From positions 1-44,485 of the forward strand of contig JAFSCD010000004.1 of the NCBI GenBank assembly GCA_017436955.1: DNA of 44,485 bases, given 5' to 3'. Source of the DNA: Oscillospiraceae bacterium (GTDB lineage: Bacteria; Bacillota; Clostridia; Oscillospirales; Oscillospiraceae). The notes under the pieces were generated by a model. The model was not told where the DNA came from, did no database searches, and saw nothing but the letters and a program-made list of their open reading frames with translations. A program made the translations under genes and the position numbers. This document shows positions 16,097 through 24,771 of the stretch, in pieces (within the stretch, counting starts at the first letter, position 1; each line of letters opens with the position of its first letter).

Positions 16097-17206
16097 TCAG
16101 AGAATTTGCATCAGTGCGTCTGCGAATTCCTCGCAGGTGGCGCCGTCGCGGTCGCCGGTAACGGTAACGGGGCAGGCGGTCAGCGCTGCTTCCAGCTTTT
16201 CCGCCTCTGCGGTGCAGCAGATGTGCCGCAGCAGCATAGCGGCTGCCTTCAGGATGCTGGTGGGGTTGGCGTAATCACCCAGACCTGCAGCAATCAGACG
16301 TGGAGCAGAGCCGTGGATGGCTTCAAACATGGCGTAGCGGTCGCCGATATTGGCGCTGCCTGCAGTACCCACACCGCCCTGGATCTGGGCAGCCTCATCG
16401 GTAAGGATATCACCGTAAAGGTTGGGCAGCACGAATACCTGGAACTTCTCCCGGAAGCCTTCAATCAGCAGGTTGGCGGTCATAATGTCGATGTAGTAAT
16501 CCTCCACGGTGATCTCGGGGTAATCCCTGGCGATCTCGTGGCAGATCGCGGTGAACTTGCCGTCGGTCTTTTTCATAATATTGGCCTTGGTGACCACACT
16601 CAAATGGGTCTTGCCGTTCTGACGGGCGTACTCAAAGGCTGCCCGGGCGATCCGGCGGGTGCCCAGATCGGTGATGACCTTGAAATCCACCGCCATACCC
16701 GGCAGCTCCACGCCCCGGCTGCCAAGGACATATTCGCCTTCGGTGTTTTCCCGGTAGAAGATCCAGTCGATATTCTTTTCGGGAATACAGACCGGACGGA
16801 CATTGGCATACAGATCCAGCTCCCGGCGCATAGTCACGTTGGCGCTTTCCAGAGTGCCGCCCATGGGCGTCTCGGTGGGACCCTTCAGCAGCACGTCGCA
16901 GGTTTTGATGTTGGCCAGCACATCGTCGGGAATGGGCTTGCCCTGTGCCATACGGTTTTGCAGGGTCAGACCCTCGATCTTCTTCAAAACGATCTTGCCG
17001 GCGGCGATCTTGTCTGCCAGCAGCGTTTCCAGAACACGGGTGGCGTGCCGGGTGATGATGGGGCCGATGCCGTCACCGTCGATCACGCCGATGGTGATGA
17101 CCTCTTTCTTGGTAAAATCGGTCTTTTCGCAGTTCATTTTCTCCAGCCTTACCAGCTGCTCCTCAAGCAGTGTTCGAAAGGCCTCGCTTGCCTGAATGAT
17201 ATCCAT
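16097..17206 (-). CDS. icd: Isocitrate dehydrogenase (isocitrate/isopropylmalate dehydrogenase family)
   Basis: The 369-residue protein converts isocitrate to 2-oxoglutarate. IGVIDGDGIGP opens the fold; SANVTMRRELDLYANVRP supplies the Ser, Asn and Arg residues that bind isocitrate; YRENTEGEY and the LPNLYGDILTDEAA metal segment follow. The cofactor loop reads HGSAPRL, with Arg where NADP enzymes usually have Lys and NAD enzymes Asp, so NADP is more likely but not certain. Start at 17206 overlaps the aconitase stop codon as TAATG. It is the last gene of a four-gene operon, and the operon context (citrate synthase, aconitase) supports isocitrate over isopropylmalate. Confidence 0.9.
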   Translation of the reverse strand: MDIIQASEAFRTLLEEQLVRLEKMNCEKTDFTKKEVITIGVIDGDGIGPIITRHATRVLETLLADKIAAGKIVLKKIEGLTLQNRMAQGKPIPDDVLANIKTCDVLLKGPTETPMGGTLESANVTMRRELDLYANVRPVCIPEKNIDWIFYRENTEGEYVLGSRGVELPGMAVDFKVITDLGTRRIARAAFEYARQNGKTHLSVVTKANIMKKTDGKFTAICHEIARDYPEITVEDYYIDIMTANLLIEGFREKFQVFVLPNLYGDILTDEAAQIQGGVGTAGSANIGDRYAMFEAIHGSAPRLIAAGLGDYANPTSILKAAAMLLRHICCTAEAEKLEAALTACPVTVTGDRDGATCEEFADALMQIL

Positions 17207-19131
17207 TATTGACCGCCCTCCTTGGTGTAGTTCAGCAAACCGCCGCACAGAAGGATCTGCTGCTGACGGTCGGACAGGTTGCAGACCGTGATCGCGGTTT
17301 TGCCGGTGGTTTCATTGACAACGGTGATCCTGCCGTTTGCCATACCTGCCTTGATATCGCTTAAATGCAGGCTGTCGCCCTGATTCAGAATTTCATAATC
17401 TTCGGGATCTTCCAGGGTCAGGGGCAGAATACCGGCGTTGATCAGGTTTGCCACGTGGATACGGGCAAAGCTTTTGGCGATGACGCAGCGGATGCCCAAG
17501 TACATCGGCACGAGAGCCGCGTGTTCACGGGAAGAGCCCTGACCGTAGTTGCTGCCGCCGATGATGATGCCGTCACCGGCTGCCTTGGCACGCGCCGGGA
17601 ACTCCTTGTCACAGACCTCGAAGCAGAACTGGGACAGATGGGGGATGTTGGAGCGGTAGGGCAGGATCTTGGCACCGGCAGGCATAATGTGGTCGGTGGT
17701 GATATTGTCGCCAACCTTCAGTACGGCGGTGGCGGTCAGGGAATCGGCGAAGGGCTTTGCCTTGGGGAATTCCTTAATGTTGGGACCCCGCAGGACTTCT
17801 ACGGTGCTGCCATCCTTGGCAGGCGGCAGGACAGCGGAGTCGTCAATGCGGAACCGGGCGGGCATCTGGATGGGCGCATAGGGCTCCATAGTGGTGGGGT
17901 CGGTGATGTAACCGGTCAGTGCGGAGGCAACGGCGGTCTCCGGGGATACCAGATAGACCTGACCGTCCTTGGTGCCGCTTCTGCCGTGGAAATTGCGGTT
18001 AAAGGTGCGCAGGCTGACGCCGGCGGAATTGGGGCTGAAGCCCATACCGATGCAGGGACCGCAGGCACATTCCAGCAGCCGTGCGCCGCTGGCAAGGATA
18101 TCTGCCAATGCGCCACATTCGGAGAGCATCGTCAACACCTGACGGGAGCCGGGGGAGATGGAAAGGCTGACACTGGGCGCAACGGTCTTGCCCTTGAGCA
18201 TAGCGGCGACCTTCAAAAGATCCTGCAAAGAGGAATTGGTGCAGGAGCCGATGCAGACCTGATCCACCTTGGTGGCGGTGAGACTTTCGGCAGTTGCCAC
18301 ATTGTCGGGGCTGTGAGGGCAGGCGACCAGAGGCTTCAGGGCGTTCAGGTCGATTTCGATAATGCGGTCATACTCCGCATCGGGATCGCTTTCCAGAGCG
18401 GTGAAATCAGCGCCGCGACCCTGCGCCTGCAGGAAGGCTTCGGTGATCTCGTCAGAGGGGAAGATGGAGGTGGTGGCGCCCAGCTCCGCACCCATATTGG
18501 TGATGGTGGCACGCTCGGGTACGCTTAAGGTCGTGACGCCGGGACCGCCCCATTCGATAATGGCGCCCACACCGCCTTTGACGGAGAGGATCCGCAGGAT
18601 TTCCAGGCTCACATCCTTTGCAGTGACGAAGGGCTTGAGCTTGCCGGTCAGGTTGACCTTGAACATCTTGGGCATGGTGATATAGTAGGCACCGCCTCCC
18701 ATAGCCACTGCCACGTCCATACCGCCGGCGCCAAATGCCAGCATACCCAGACCACCGGCGGTGGGGGTATGGCTGTCGGAGCCGATCAGGGTCTTGCCGG
18801 GCTTTCCGAAGCGCTCTAAATGCACCTGATGGCAGATGCCGTTGCCGGGACGGGAGAAATGGACACCGTGCTTGGCGGCCACAGTCTGCAGATACCGGTG
18901 GTCGTCGGCGTTCTCAAAGCCGCACTGCAGGGTGTTGTGGTCAACGTATGCGATGCTGAACTCGGTCTTGACCCGGGGAATGCCCATGGTCTCGAATTCC
19001 AGATATGCCATAGTACCGGTGGCATCCTGGGTCAGTGTCTGGTCGATCCGCAGGGCGACCTCACTGCCGGTGGTCATATCACCGGAAATCAGGTGTGCTG
19101 CGATAATTTTCTGTGCGATCGTCTTTCCCAT
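17206..19131 (-). CDS. Aconitate hydratase, single-chain Aquifex-type
   Basis: The 641-residue enzyme isomerises citrate to isocitrate. It has the [4Fe-4S] ligands in CIGSCTNSS and CACGPCIG, the DSHTPT active-site segment and the swivel-domain GSNYGQGSSREHAAL. Length and sequence fit the short aconitase group found in Aquifex, Clostridia and Deltaproteobacteria rather than the 890-residue AcnA. Its ATG overlaps the stop of gntR as TAATG, and its own stop overlaps the next ATG in the same way. Confidence 0.93.
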   Translation of the reverse strand: MGKTIAQKIIAAHLISGDMTTGSEVALRIDQTLTQDATGTMAYLEFETMGIPRVKTEFSIAYVDHNTLQCGFENADDHRYLQTVAAKHGVHFSRPGNGICHQVHLERFGKPGKTLIGSDSHTPTAGGLGMLAFGAGGMDVAVAMGGGAYYITMPKMFKVNLTGKLKPFVTAKDVSLEILRILSVKGGVGAIIEWGGPGVTTLSVPERATITNMGAELGATTSIFPSDEITEAFLQAQGRGADFTALESDPDAEYDRIIEIDLNALKPLVACPHSPDNVATAESLTATKVDQVCIGSCTNSSLQDLLKVAAMLKGKTVAPSVSLSISPGSRQVLTMLSECGALADILASGARLLECACGPCIGMGFSPNSAGVSLRTFNRNFHGRSGTKDGQVYLVSPETAVASALTGYITDPTTMEPYAPIQMPARFRIDDSAVLPPAKDGSTVEVLRGPNIKEFPKAKPFADSLTATAVLKVGDNITTDHIMPAGAKILPYRSNIPHLSQFCFEVCDKEFPARAKAAGDGIIIGGSNYGQGSSREHAALVPMYLGIRCVIAKSFARIHVANLINAGILPLTLEDPEDYEILNQGDSLHLSDIKAGMANGRITVVNETTGKTAITVCNLSDRQQQILLCGGLLNYTKEGGQ

Positions 19132-19775
19132 TATTTACACCCCGCCATCATATGGATCTTTGCATTTTCAATGTGTTGCTCTGTCAGCTGCGCAGCCAGT
19201 TCCGCATTACCGGAGAGAATGGCGGTGCACATCGCCCTGTGCTCCTGCATCGTGGCGGCAACACGGGTGGGATGGGACATGGAGATGCGGCGGTACCGCT
19301 GGGTCTTGTGGTGCAAGGGACGCAGTGTATCCCGGATCACCGTGCGACCGCTGAGCTCGTAGATGGCCTCGTGGAAGGCATCGTCCATCTCACGCAGCTT
19401 GTCCATATCCTGCTTGCTGTAATAAAAGTCCTGCAGATCGCTGATCTGCTTGAATTTTTCCGCGCTTTCGGGAGTCAGGTTTTTTGTGGCGTGGTAGGCT
19501 GCCAGACCTTCGATCCGCTGGCGGATATTCATAATATCCTCTAAGTCCTCCAGCGTGATGCCCAGCACCAGGCTGCCCTTGGGGCAATCCTGGATCAGAC
19601 GCTCCTGCTCCAAGCGGCGCAGAGCTTCCCGGATGGGAGTGCGGCTGACGCCAAGCTGCTCCACCAGCTTCAGCTCGGTGAGAATCTCACCTCTGGCGTA
19701 CACGCCGGTGATAATATTGTCCTCCAGCTTCTCAAATACCTGATCTGCCAGGGAAATTGCCTTAAATTGTGCCAT
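19131..19775 (-). CDS. GntR-family transcriptional regulator, FCD (FadR C-terminal) type
   Basis: The 214-residue protein has an N-terminal winged helix (GEILTELKLVEQLGVSRTPIREALRRLEQ, about 30-60) and a helical FCD ligand domain with the metal-site pattern D-x-x-x-H (DDAFHEAIYE), then HRAMCTAI and EQHIENAK. FCD regulators often sense carboxylates, so citrate or a relative is a reasonable ligand guess. Start at 19775 is fixed by GGAGG upstream; the start is one base after the stop of the synthase gene. It probably controls its own operon through the palindrome at 21177-21188. Confidence 0.92.
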   Translation of the reverse strand: MAQFKAISLADQVFEKLEDNIITGVYARGEILTELKLVEQLGVSRTPIREALRRLEQERLIQDCPKGSLVLGITLEDLEDIMNIRQRIEGLAAYHATKNLTPESAEKFKQISDLQDFYYSKQDMDKLREMDDAFHEAIYELSGRTVIRDTLRPLHHKTQRYRRISMSHPTRVAATMQEHRAMCTAILSGNAELAAQLTEQHIENAKIHMMAGCK

Positions 19776-19776
19776 A

Positions 19777-21153
19777 TTAAACCTCCTGCAGTCTGCCGGG
19801 GGCAAACTCTTCAATCTTTTCTGCCATCTCATCTCTGGAGATCATAGTCACACGGCCGGCGTCGTATTCGCTGTCCACCCAAGCCTTCAGCGCAACTACC
19901 AAAGGATCGGTCTTTTTCAGCTCATCATCGCCCTTCAGCCGGTAGGTCTGATTGATCCAGTAGGCGATGCCTGCAAGACCGGAGGTCTTGCTGATCTCCA
20001 CGACGGCAGGACGGTTCAGCAGCTTTTCTGTGTCGAAGATGGTGTAGATCTCCGCGTCCTTCAAAAGACCGTCAGCGTGGATGCCGGCACGGGTGGAATT
20101 GAAGTTCTTGCCCACGAAGGGAGTCATAACGGGGATGTTATAGCCGATGTCCTTCTCAAAATACTCGGCGATCTCGGTAATGACCGTGGGATCCATACCG
20201 TCCATAGAGCCACGCAGGGACGCGTACTCAAAGACCATAGCCTCCAGCGGCACGTTACCGGTGCGCTCGCCAATACCCAGCAGGCTGCAGTTAACAGCGC
20301 AGGCGCCGTACAGCCAGGCGGTGGAGGCGTTGGCAACGCCCTTGTAGAAATCGTTGTGACCGTGCCACTCCAGACATTCGCTGGGAACGTCGGAGTAATG
20401 CTGCAGACCGTAGATGATACCGGCAACGCTGCGGGGCATAGCGGCTTCGGTGTAGGGAACGCCGTAGCCCATGGTATCGCAGGCGCGGATCTTAACGGGG
20501 ATCCCGGCTTCGCGGGACAGCTTCTGCAGCTCGTTGACAAAGGGAACCACGAAGCCGTAGAAATCCGCACGGGTAATATCCTCCAAGTGGCAGCGGGGGA
20601 TAATGCCGGCGTCGAAGGCGTCCTTGACGGCAGACAGATAATGCTCCAGCGCCTGGGAACGGGTCATCTTCATCTTGCGGAAGATGTGATAGTCGCTGCA
20701 GCTGACCAAAATGCCGGTCTCACGGATGCCCAGATCCTTCACCAGCTTGAAATCCTCCTTGCTGGCACGGATCCAGCTGGTGATCTCGGGGAACTTCAGG
20801 TCCAGCTCCATACAGCGCTCCAAAGCCTCCCGATCCTTCTTGCTGTACACGAAGAACTCGGATTGGCGGATGATGCCGTAGGGACCGCCCAGCTTGCTAA
20901 GCAGCTTGTAAATGTTTACGATCTGATCCACCGTATAGGGCTCGATGGACTGCTGACCGTCGCGCAAAGAGGTGTCTGTGATCCAGATCTCCTCCGGCAT
21001 ATTCATAGGAACACGGCGGTGGTTGAAGGCGACCTTGGGTACGGTGCCGTAGGAATAAATATCCCGCTGCAGATTGGGCTCTGCCACATCCTGCAGAGAG
21101 TATTTATAGGACTTGTGTTCCAGCAAATTCGTCTTTGGGGAAATCTCAAGCAT
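19777..21153 (-). CDS. Re-citrate synthase (HMGL-like, isopropylmalate/homocitrate synthase superfamily)
   Basis: The 458-residue protein condenses oxaloacetate and acetyl-CoA to citrate with Re stereochemistry. It has the HMGL-like catalytic site: ITDTSLRDGQQ, the metal motif HGHNDF and GIGERTGNVPLEA. The N-terminal lead (LLEHKSYKYSLQDVAEPNL...) and the overall length match the C. kluyveri Re-citrate synthase and not homocitrate synthase (about 380) or LeuA (about 510). Neighbouring aconitase and isocitrate dehydrogenase make citrate the logical product, and no Si-type citrate synthase is seen. First gene of the operon; AAAGGAG precedes the ATG. Confidence 0.85.
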   Translation of the reverse strand: MLEISPKTNLLEHKSYKYSLQDVAEPNLQRDIYSYGTVPKVAFNHRRVPMNMPEEIWITDTSLRDGQQSIEPYTVDQIVNIYKLLSKLGGPYGIIRQSEFFVYSKKDREALERCMELDLKFPEITSWIRASKEDFKLVKDLGIRETGILVSCSDYHIFRKMKMTRSQALEHYLSAVKDAFDAGIIPRCHLEDITRADFYGFVVPFVNELQKLSREAGIPVKIRACDTMGYGVPYTEAAMPRSVAGIIYGLQHYSDVPSECLEWHGHNDFYKGVANASTAWLYGACAVNCSLLGIGERTGNVPLEAMVFEYASLRGSMDGMDPTVITEIAEYFEKDIGYNIPVMTPFVGKNFNSTRAGIHADGLLKDAEIYTIFDTEKLLNRPAVVEISKTSGLAGIAYWINQTYRLKGDDELKKTDPLVVALKAWVDSEYDAGRVTMISRDEMAEKIEEFAPGRLQEV

Positions 21154-21176
21154 AGGTAATACTCCTTTTATGTATT

Positions 21177-21188
21177 ATTGTATACAAT
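21177..21188. promoter_or_regulatory. Probable GntR operator palindrome
   Basis: ATTGTATACAAT is a perfect 12-base palindrome that overlaps the -10 box and predicted start site of the operon promoter. FCD-type GntR proteins commonly bind TTGTATACAA-like sites. The regulator encoded as the second gene of the operon is the obvious candidate. Confidence 0.75.
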
Positions 21189-21214
21189 TATACCGTAAAG
21201 GCAAAAAATGTCAA
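21187..21214 (-). promoter_or_regulatory. Sigma-A promoter of the Re-citrate synthase operon
   Basis: On the - strand, TTGACA (21214-21209) and TATAAT (21192-21187) are 16 bases apart. The start codon of the synthase is 34 bases beyond the -10 box. Confidence 0.9.
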
Positions 21215-21221
21215 GCCTAAA

Positions 21222-21266
21222 AGAAAGAAAAATCGGTATGCTTTGCGACATACCGATTCCTTTTTT
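21222..21266 (-). terminator. Terminator after the third TMEM164-like gene
   Basis: AATCGGTATG and CATACCGATT (21231-21240, 21249-21258) pair around an eight-base loop. Reading on the - strand, a T-rich tract follows the stem. Confidence 0.88.
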
Positions 21267-22099
21267 CAGTTGACAGCGGCAGCGGCTGTGATCTTCTTTT
21301 TGCCGGCGGCAAGGCGGTGAATACCCATGGCTGCCAGCAGAATGATATAGGCGGCAGCGGTGAAGCCGGCGATGTAAATGACCAGCGACCAGGGATAGGG
21401 CACCACCTTCTGCACCTCGGAATAAACCGGCAGGTGGGGATCGCAGTAGGGGCTGATGTAGAACATATTGAAGGCGTTGGCTTCCAGCAGGCCGGTGGCG
21501 TGGGCGATCTCGTTCATAACGGTTGCGATTCCCACCGCCGCGGCGAAAACGCACAGCGCCTTCAAAACGGTCTTATGCTCCAGCTTTACGTGACCGGTGG
21601 ACAACAGATACGCACCGATGGGGAGCATAGAGCCGTGGCAGACCATAGTCTGGATATTGATGCCAACGGTACCTGTAAACACGTCGCCGGGATAGACCAT
21701 CACGCACAGACCGGCGAAAACGGAAAAGGTAGCAAGATAGGCGCACAGCGCATCGTGAACCTTGCCTTTTTTGATGATACCTGCCAAAATGCCGGCATAC
21801 ATGGGTGTGGAGCAGAACTGGAAGGGAAATGCGTACCACGCATATTCAAATTTCAGTCCTTCCTCCGGGAAGGTGAAGCTGAAATTGATCTGCTTGTAGA
21901 TCTCCAGGATCAGCACGATCAGCGAAACGGTGAACACCGCCTTCCGCACCGTTTTGGCAGAGTCATTTTTGCGGAAAACGCAGATATAAACCGTTGCCAG
22001 AAGCATGGCGGCGAAAAATGTGATATGAAATAAGCCGTAGCAAGTGGGTGTTTCCATTTGCATATTGAGCAGCTTTAACAAGTTTGTCAAAAACTCCAT
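21266..22099 (-). CDS. TMEM164/YwaF-like integral membrane protein
   Basis: The 277-residue protein has about seven helices. EIYKQINFSF and WYAFPFQFCSTPMYAGIL are typical of the YwaF/TMEM164 family, and TMVCHGSMLPIGAYLL follows. It is the third family member in the window and the most typical one. Start at 22099 is chosen because AAAGGAGG lies upstream; an in-frame ATG at 22135 would overlap the promoter. It forms its own transcription unit with a promoter at 22126-22154 and a terminator. Confidence 0.8.
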   Translation of the reverse strand: MEFLTNLLKLLNMQMETPTCYGLFHITFFAAMLLATVYICVFRKNDSAKTVRKAVFTVSLIVLILEIYKQINFSFTFPEEGLKFEYAWYAFPFQFCSTPMYAGILAGIIKKGKVHDALCAYLATFSVFAGLCVMVYPGDVFTGTVGINIQTMVCHGSMLPIGAYLLSTGHVKLEHKTVLKALCVFAAAVGIATVMNEIAHATGLLEANAFNMFYISPYCDPHLPVYSEVQKVVPYPWSLVIYIAGFTAAAYIILLAAMGIHRLAAGKKKITAAAAVN

Positions 22100-22125
22100 G
22101 AAAGAAGCCTCCTTTGCCGCCGACC

Positions 22126-22154
22126 AGTATAGCACAGCAAACGGGTTTTGTCAG
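22126..22154 (-). promoter_or_regulatory. Promoter of the third TMEM164-like gene
   Basis: On the - strand, CTGACA (22154-22149), 17 bases, then TATACT (22131-22126) preceded by an extended TGC. Confidence 0.75.
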
Positions 22155-22197
22155 CGGCTGAATCCTTAAGTTTTCTTAAAGATTTCGGAGCTTCGAC

Positions 22198-22229
22198 AAA
22201 AAATCCCCTGCAGCAGCACTGCAGGGGAT
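22198..22229 (-). terminator. Terminator of the envelope glycoconjugate operon
   Basis: ATCCCCTGCAG and its complement (22203-22213 and 22219-22229) enclose five bases, and a T-run follows on the - strand. Confidence 0.92.
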
Positions 22230-22233
22230 CTTA

Positions 22234-23805
22234 TTACTTTTCAATCAGCCGATACAGATAATAGGTGAAGTCCCGACCTTCAAAGTAGAAGGTAGCCTGG
22301 TCGATCAGCTCGTAGCCCAGACCTTCCGGATTCCAGTAATCCGATGAATAGACGGTGCGCGTAATGACGAAGTCAAATTCACCGTTCAGCATGGCGTTGC
22401 GATGGGTCTGCCACATATCCGGATGCTCGATATTCAGCGTGCAGAAGAATTCGCAGCTGGGAAGCACATCCGACGCGTAGTAGAAGCCACCGTCCAGGAA
22501 GCCGTAGTTCAGGATCCTGGCATCCTCTACCGTGTTGATGATCTTGGCGAACCGATAAGCAGGCATATCGTCTTTCTCGTATTCCATCAGGTAGGTGTTG
22601 CTGCTCTTGTCATAGCTGTGGTTCAGCAGCAGAAATACCAGAACGATCATAATGACCGACCGCATACCGGTGGAATTCAGCCATTTTCCAAAGTCAAGGT
22701 TACCCTGCACCAGCTGCAGCGCCTTGCCGATGGCGATCAGACCGAACACGCAGAAGGCAGCCAGGATCAGTCCGTAATAGGTGTAGCCTCTGCCGCCCCA
22801 GTAGGTGCCGATGGCAAGACCGATGAAGGACATAAACGCCATTATCAGCCCCTTCCACTGGGCTTTGATATCCATAGCGAACAGCAGAATACCCAGCCAG
22901 ATCATCCAGCCGTAGGTGGAGTTGTTCTTCAGCGTGGTATCCAGACACTTCTCAATCAGTTCCCATTTGGTGCCCTCGGTTTCCTGGGGGTAGAGGTTCA
23001 GGTTGTTGTAGAAATAAACCTCCATAAAGTCGCCCACAGCACCGTGAATGGCGAAATAGCCGAATACGACGGCGCTCAACGCGCCCACGCCCAGCAAAAA
23101 CTGACCGATGGTGGTGAAAAGCGCTTTCCATTGGAATCCGTCCGACAGATACCACAGCAGCACGAATGCCGCAAGCCCTATATAAAAGCCCACAATGGTG
23201 AACTTGATGTACAGCACCGCAGCGGCAAAGATGCCGTTGACGAAGGCTTCCCGGAAGGTCAGCAGCCGTTTCTCATTCAGCGCCAGCAAAACGCTGTACA
23301 GACTGTAGGTGAGCATAAACAGACACAGCTCCTCACAGCCACCGCCGTGGGAAAATGCCGGAGAAATGGGAATCAGCGCCGCCAGGAATACGATGATGAA
23401 ATACGCCATAGGGGACTTGCCCAGATAGATCTGCGCGATCTTGCCGCTGAAATACAGGAACAGCCCGAAGGTGACCACTTCCAGCATAAATACGCCGATG
23501 AAGCTCTTGTCGCTGATCAGCGCGGCGATGGCGTACATAAAGTACAGCACGGGACCCTTCTGCTCGTAAAGATCCTGGTAGGGAACGATGCCGTGGAGGA
23601 TGGATTTGCCCATGGTAAAGAAGCAGTTGACATCCACCCAGTCGTTCATGGGATACAGCGGCGAGCTTTTGCTGCACACCAGCAGAAACAGCGTACTTAT
23701 CAGGAAGGAGAACAGCAGCAGGGGATCGGCCTTCTGCCACCATTTCTTCACTTCAGCGGTTTGGGCAGGAGCAGCTTTGCGCAAAGGCGCTTTCTTTTTG
23801 CTCAT
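22234..23805 (-). CDS. GT-C type polytopic membrane protein (GT39/ArnT-like glycosyltransferase)
   Basis: The 523-residue protein has a basic cytoplasmic N-terminus and about ten to twelve helices. The first outer loop, YPMNDWVDVNCFFTMGKSILHG followed by PYQDLYEQKGPVLYF, has the acidic and aromatic residues expected in GT-C enzymes, which use polyprenyl-phosphate sugars. The C-terminal 130 residues form a soluble outer domain. It overlaps the preceding GT2 gene by four bases (ATGA). That GT2 is of the polyprenyl-phosphate-sugar synthase type, so it could supply the lipid-linked donor. The acceptor is unknown. Confidence 0.7.
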   Translation of the reverse strand: MSKKKAPLRKAAPAQTAEVKKWWQKADPLLLFSFLISTLFLLVCSKSSPLYPMNDWVDVNCFFTMGKSILHGIVPYQDLYEQKGPVLYFMYAIAALISDKSFIGVFMLEVVTFGLFLYFSGKIAQIYLGKSPMAYFIIVFLAALIPISPAFSHGGGCEELCLFMLTYSLYSVLLALNEKRLLTFREAFVNGIFAAAVLYIKFTIVGFYIGLAAFVLLWYLSDGFQWKALFTTIGQFLLGVGALSAVVFGYFAIHGAVGDFMEVYFYNNLNLYPQETEGTKWELIEKCLDTTLKNNSTYGWMIWLGILLFAMDIKAQWKGLIMAFMSFIGLAIGTYWGGRGYTYYGLILAAFCVFGLIAIGKALQLVQGNLDFGKWLNSTGMRSVIMIVLVFLLLNHSYDKSSNTYLMEYEKDDMPAYRFAKIINTVEDARILNYGFLDGGFYYASDVLPSCEFFCTLNIEHPDMWQTHRNAMLNGEFDFVITRTVYSSDYWNPEGLGYELIDQATFYFEGRDFTYYLYRLIEK

Positions 23806-24758
23806 AACCGATCCTCCGTACGGTCACTGATGATATAACGGGGGCGCTGCTTGACCTCAAGGAAGATCTTGCCCACATAAGCGCCGATAACACCCAGGCA
23901 GATCAGCTGCACACCGCCGATAAAGCAGATGATGCAGGTCATACTTGCCCAGCCGGGAACGGTATTGCCGCACAGCGCCACGATCAATGTCCAGATAACG
24001 CCGATAAAGCTGAACGCGGCGATGATGCCGCCCAGTGTGGTGATCAGGTGCAGGGGCTTGACACTTAATGAGGTAATGCCGTCAAAGGCCAGCGCCAGCA
24101 TCTTGCGCAGGGGATAGTGGCTCTCGCCGGCGATGCGCTCGTGGCGCTCGTAGTACACGCTGGTGCTCTTGAAGCCCACCAGAGGGAACATACCACGCAG
24201 GAACAGATTGACTTCCTTAAAGTTTGCAAATTCCTGCAGCACCCGGCTGGATACCAGCCGGTAATCCGCGTGGTTGTACACGGAATCCACGCCCATGGAT
24301 CTCAGCACCTTGTAGAAGCTCTGGGCGGTGAAGCGCTTGAAGAAGGTATCGGTATCCCGCTTGCTGCGGACACCGTAAACGATCTCACAGCCGTCGAGAT
24401 AGGCGTCTACCATCTCGTCCATGGCGTTGATGTCGTCCTGACCGTCACAGTCGATGGAAATGGTAATGTCGCAGTGATCCTTGGACTCCATAAGACCTGC
24501 CAGAACCGCGTTCTGATGGCCGCGGTTGCGGCTTTGCTTAATGCCCATAAAGTGGCTGTCCTGCCGGGCAAGCGCCTGGATGATCTCCCAGGTCTTGTCC
24601 CTGGAGCCGTCGTCAATAAAGAGGATTTTGCTGCGGCGGCTGATCTTGCCGGCCTCCATAAGGGCGGTCAGCTTTTCGAGGAACATCGGGGCGGTAATGG
24701 GAAGAACTTCTTCTTCGTTATAGCAGGGGATGATGATGCGTAAAACAGGCTTTCCCAT
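23802..24758 (-). CDS. Family 2 glycosyltransferase, GtrB/DPM1-like polyprenyl-phosphate sugar synthase
   Basis: The 318-residue protein has the GT2 core: IIIPCYNEEEVLP, FIDDGSRDKTW, RGHQNAVLAGL and the metal motif SIDCDGQDD. FFKRFTAQSFYKVLRSMG and the later two helices (about 235-300) are typical of GtrB/YfdH and dolichol-phosphate mannose synthases, which move a sugar from a nucleotide donor to polyprenyl phosphate at the membrane. It likely feeds the membrane glycosyltransferase encoded by the next, overlapping gene. Confidence 0.9.
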   Translation of the reverse strand: MGKPVLRIIIPCYNEEEVLPITAPMFLEKLTALMEAGKISRRSKILFIDDGSRDKTWEIIQALARQDSHFMGIKQSRNRGHQNAVLAGLMESKDHCDITISIDCDGQDDINAMDEMVDAYLDGCEIVYGVRSKRDTDTFFKRFTAQSFYKVLRSMGVDSVYNHADYRLVSSRVLQEFANFKEVNLFLRGMFPLVGFKSTSVYYERHERIAGESHYPLRKMLALAFDGITSLSVKPLHLITTLGGIIAAFSFIGVIWTLIVALCGNTVPGWASMTCIICFIGGVQLICLGVIGAYVGKIFLEVKQRPRYIISDRTEDRL

Positions 24759-24771
24759 AGCGACTCCTTTC

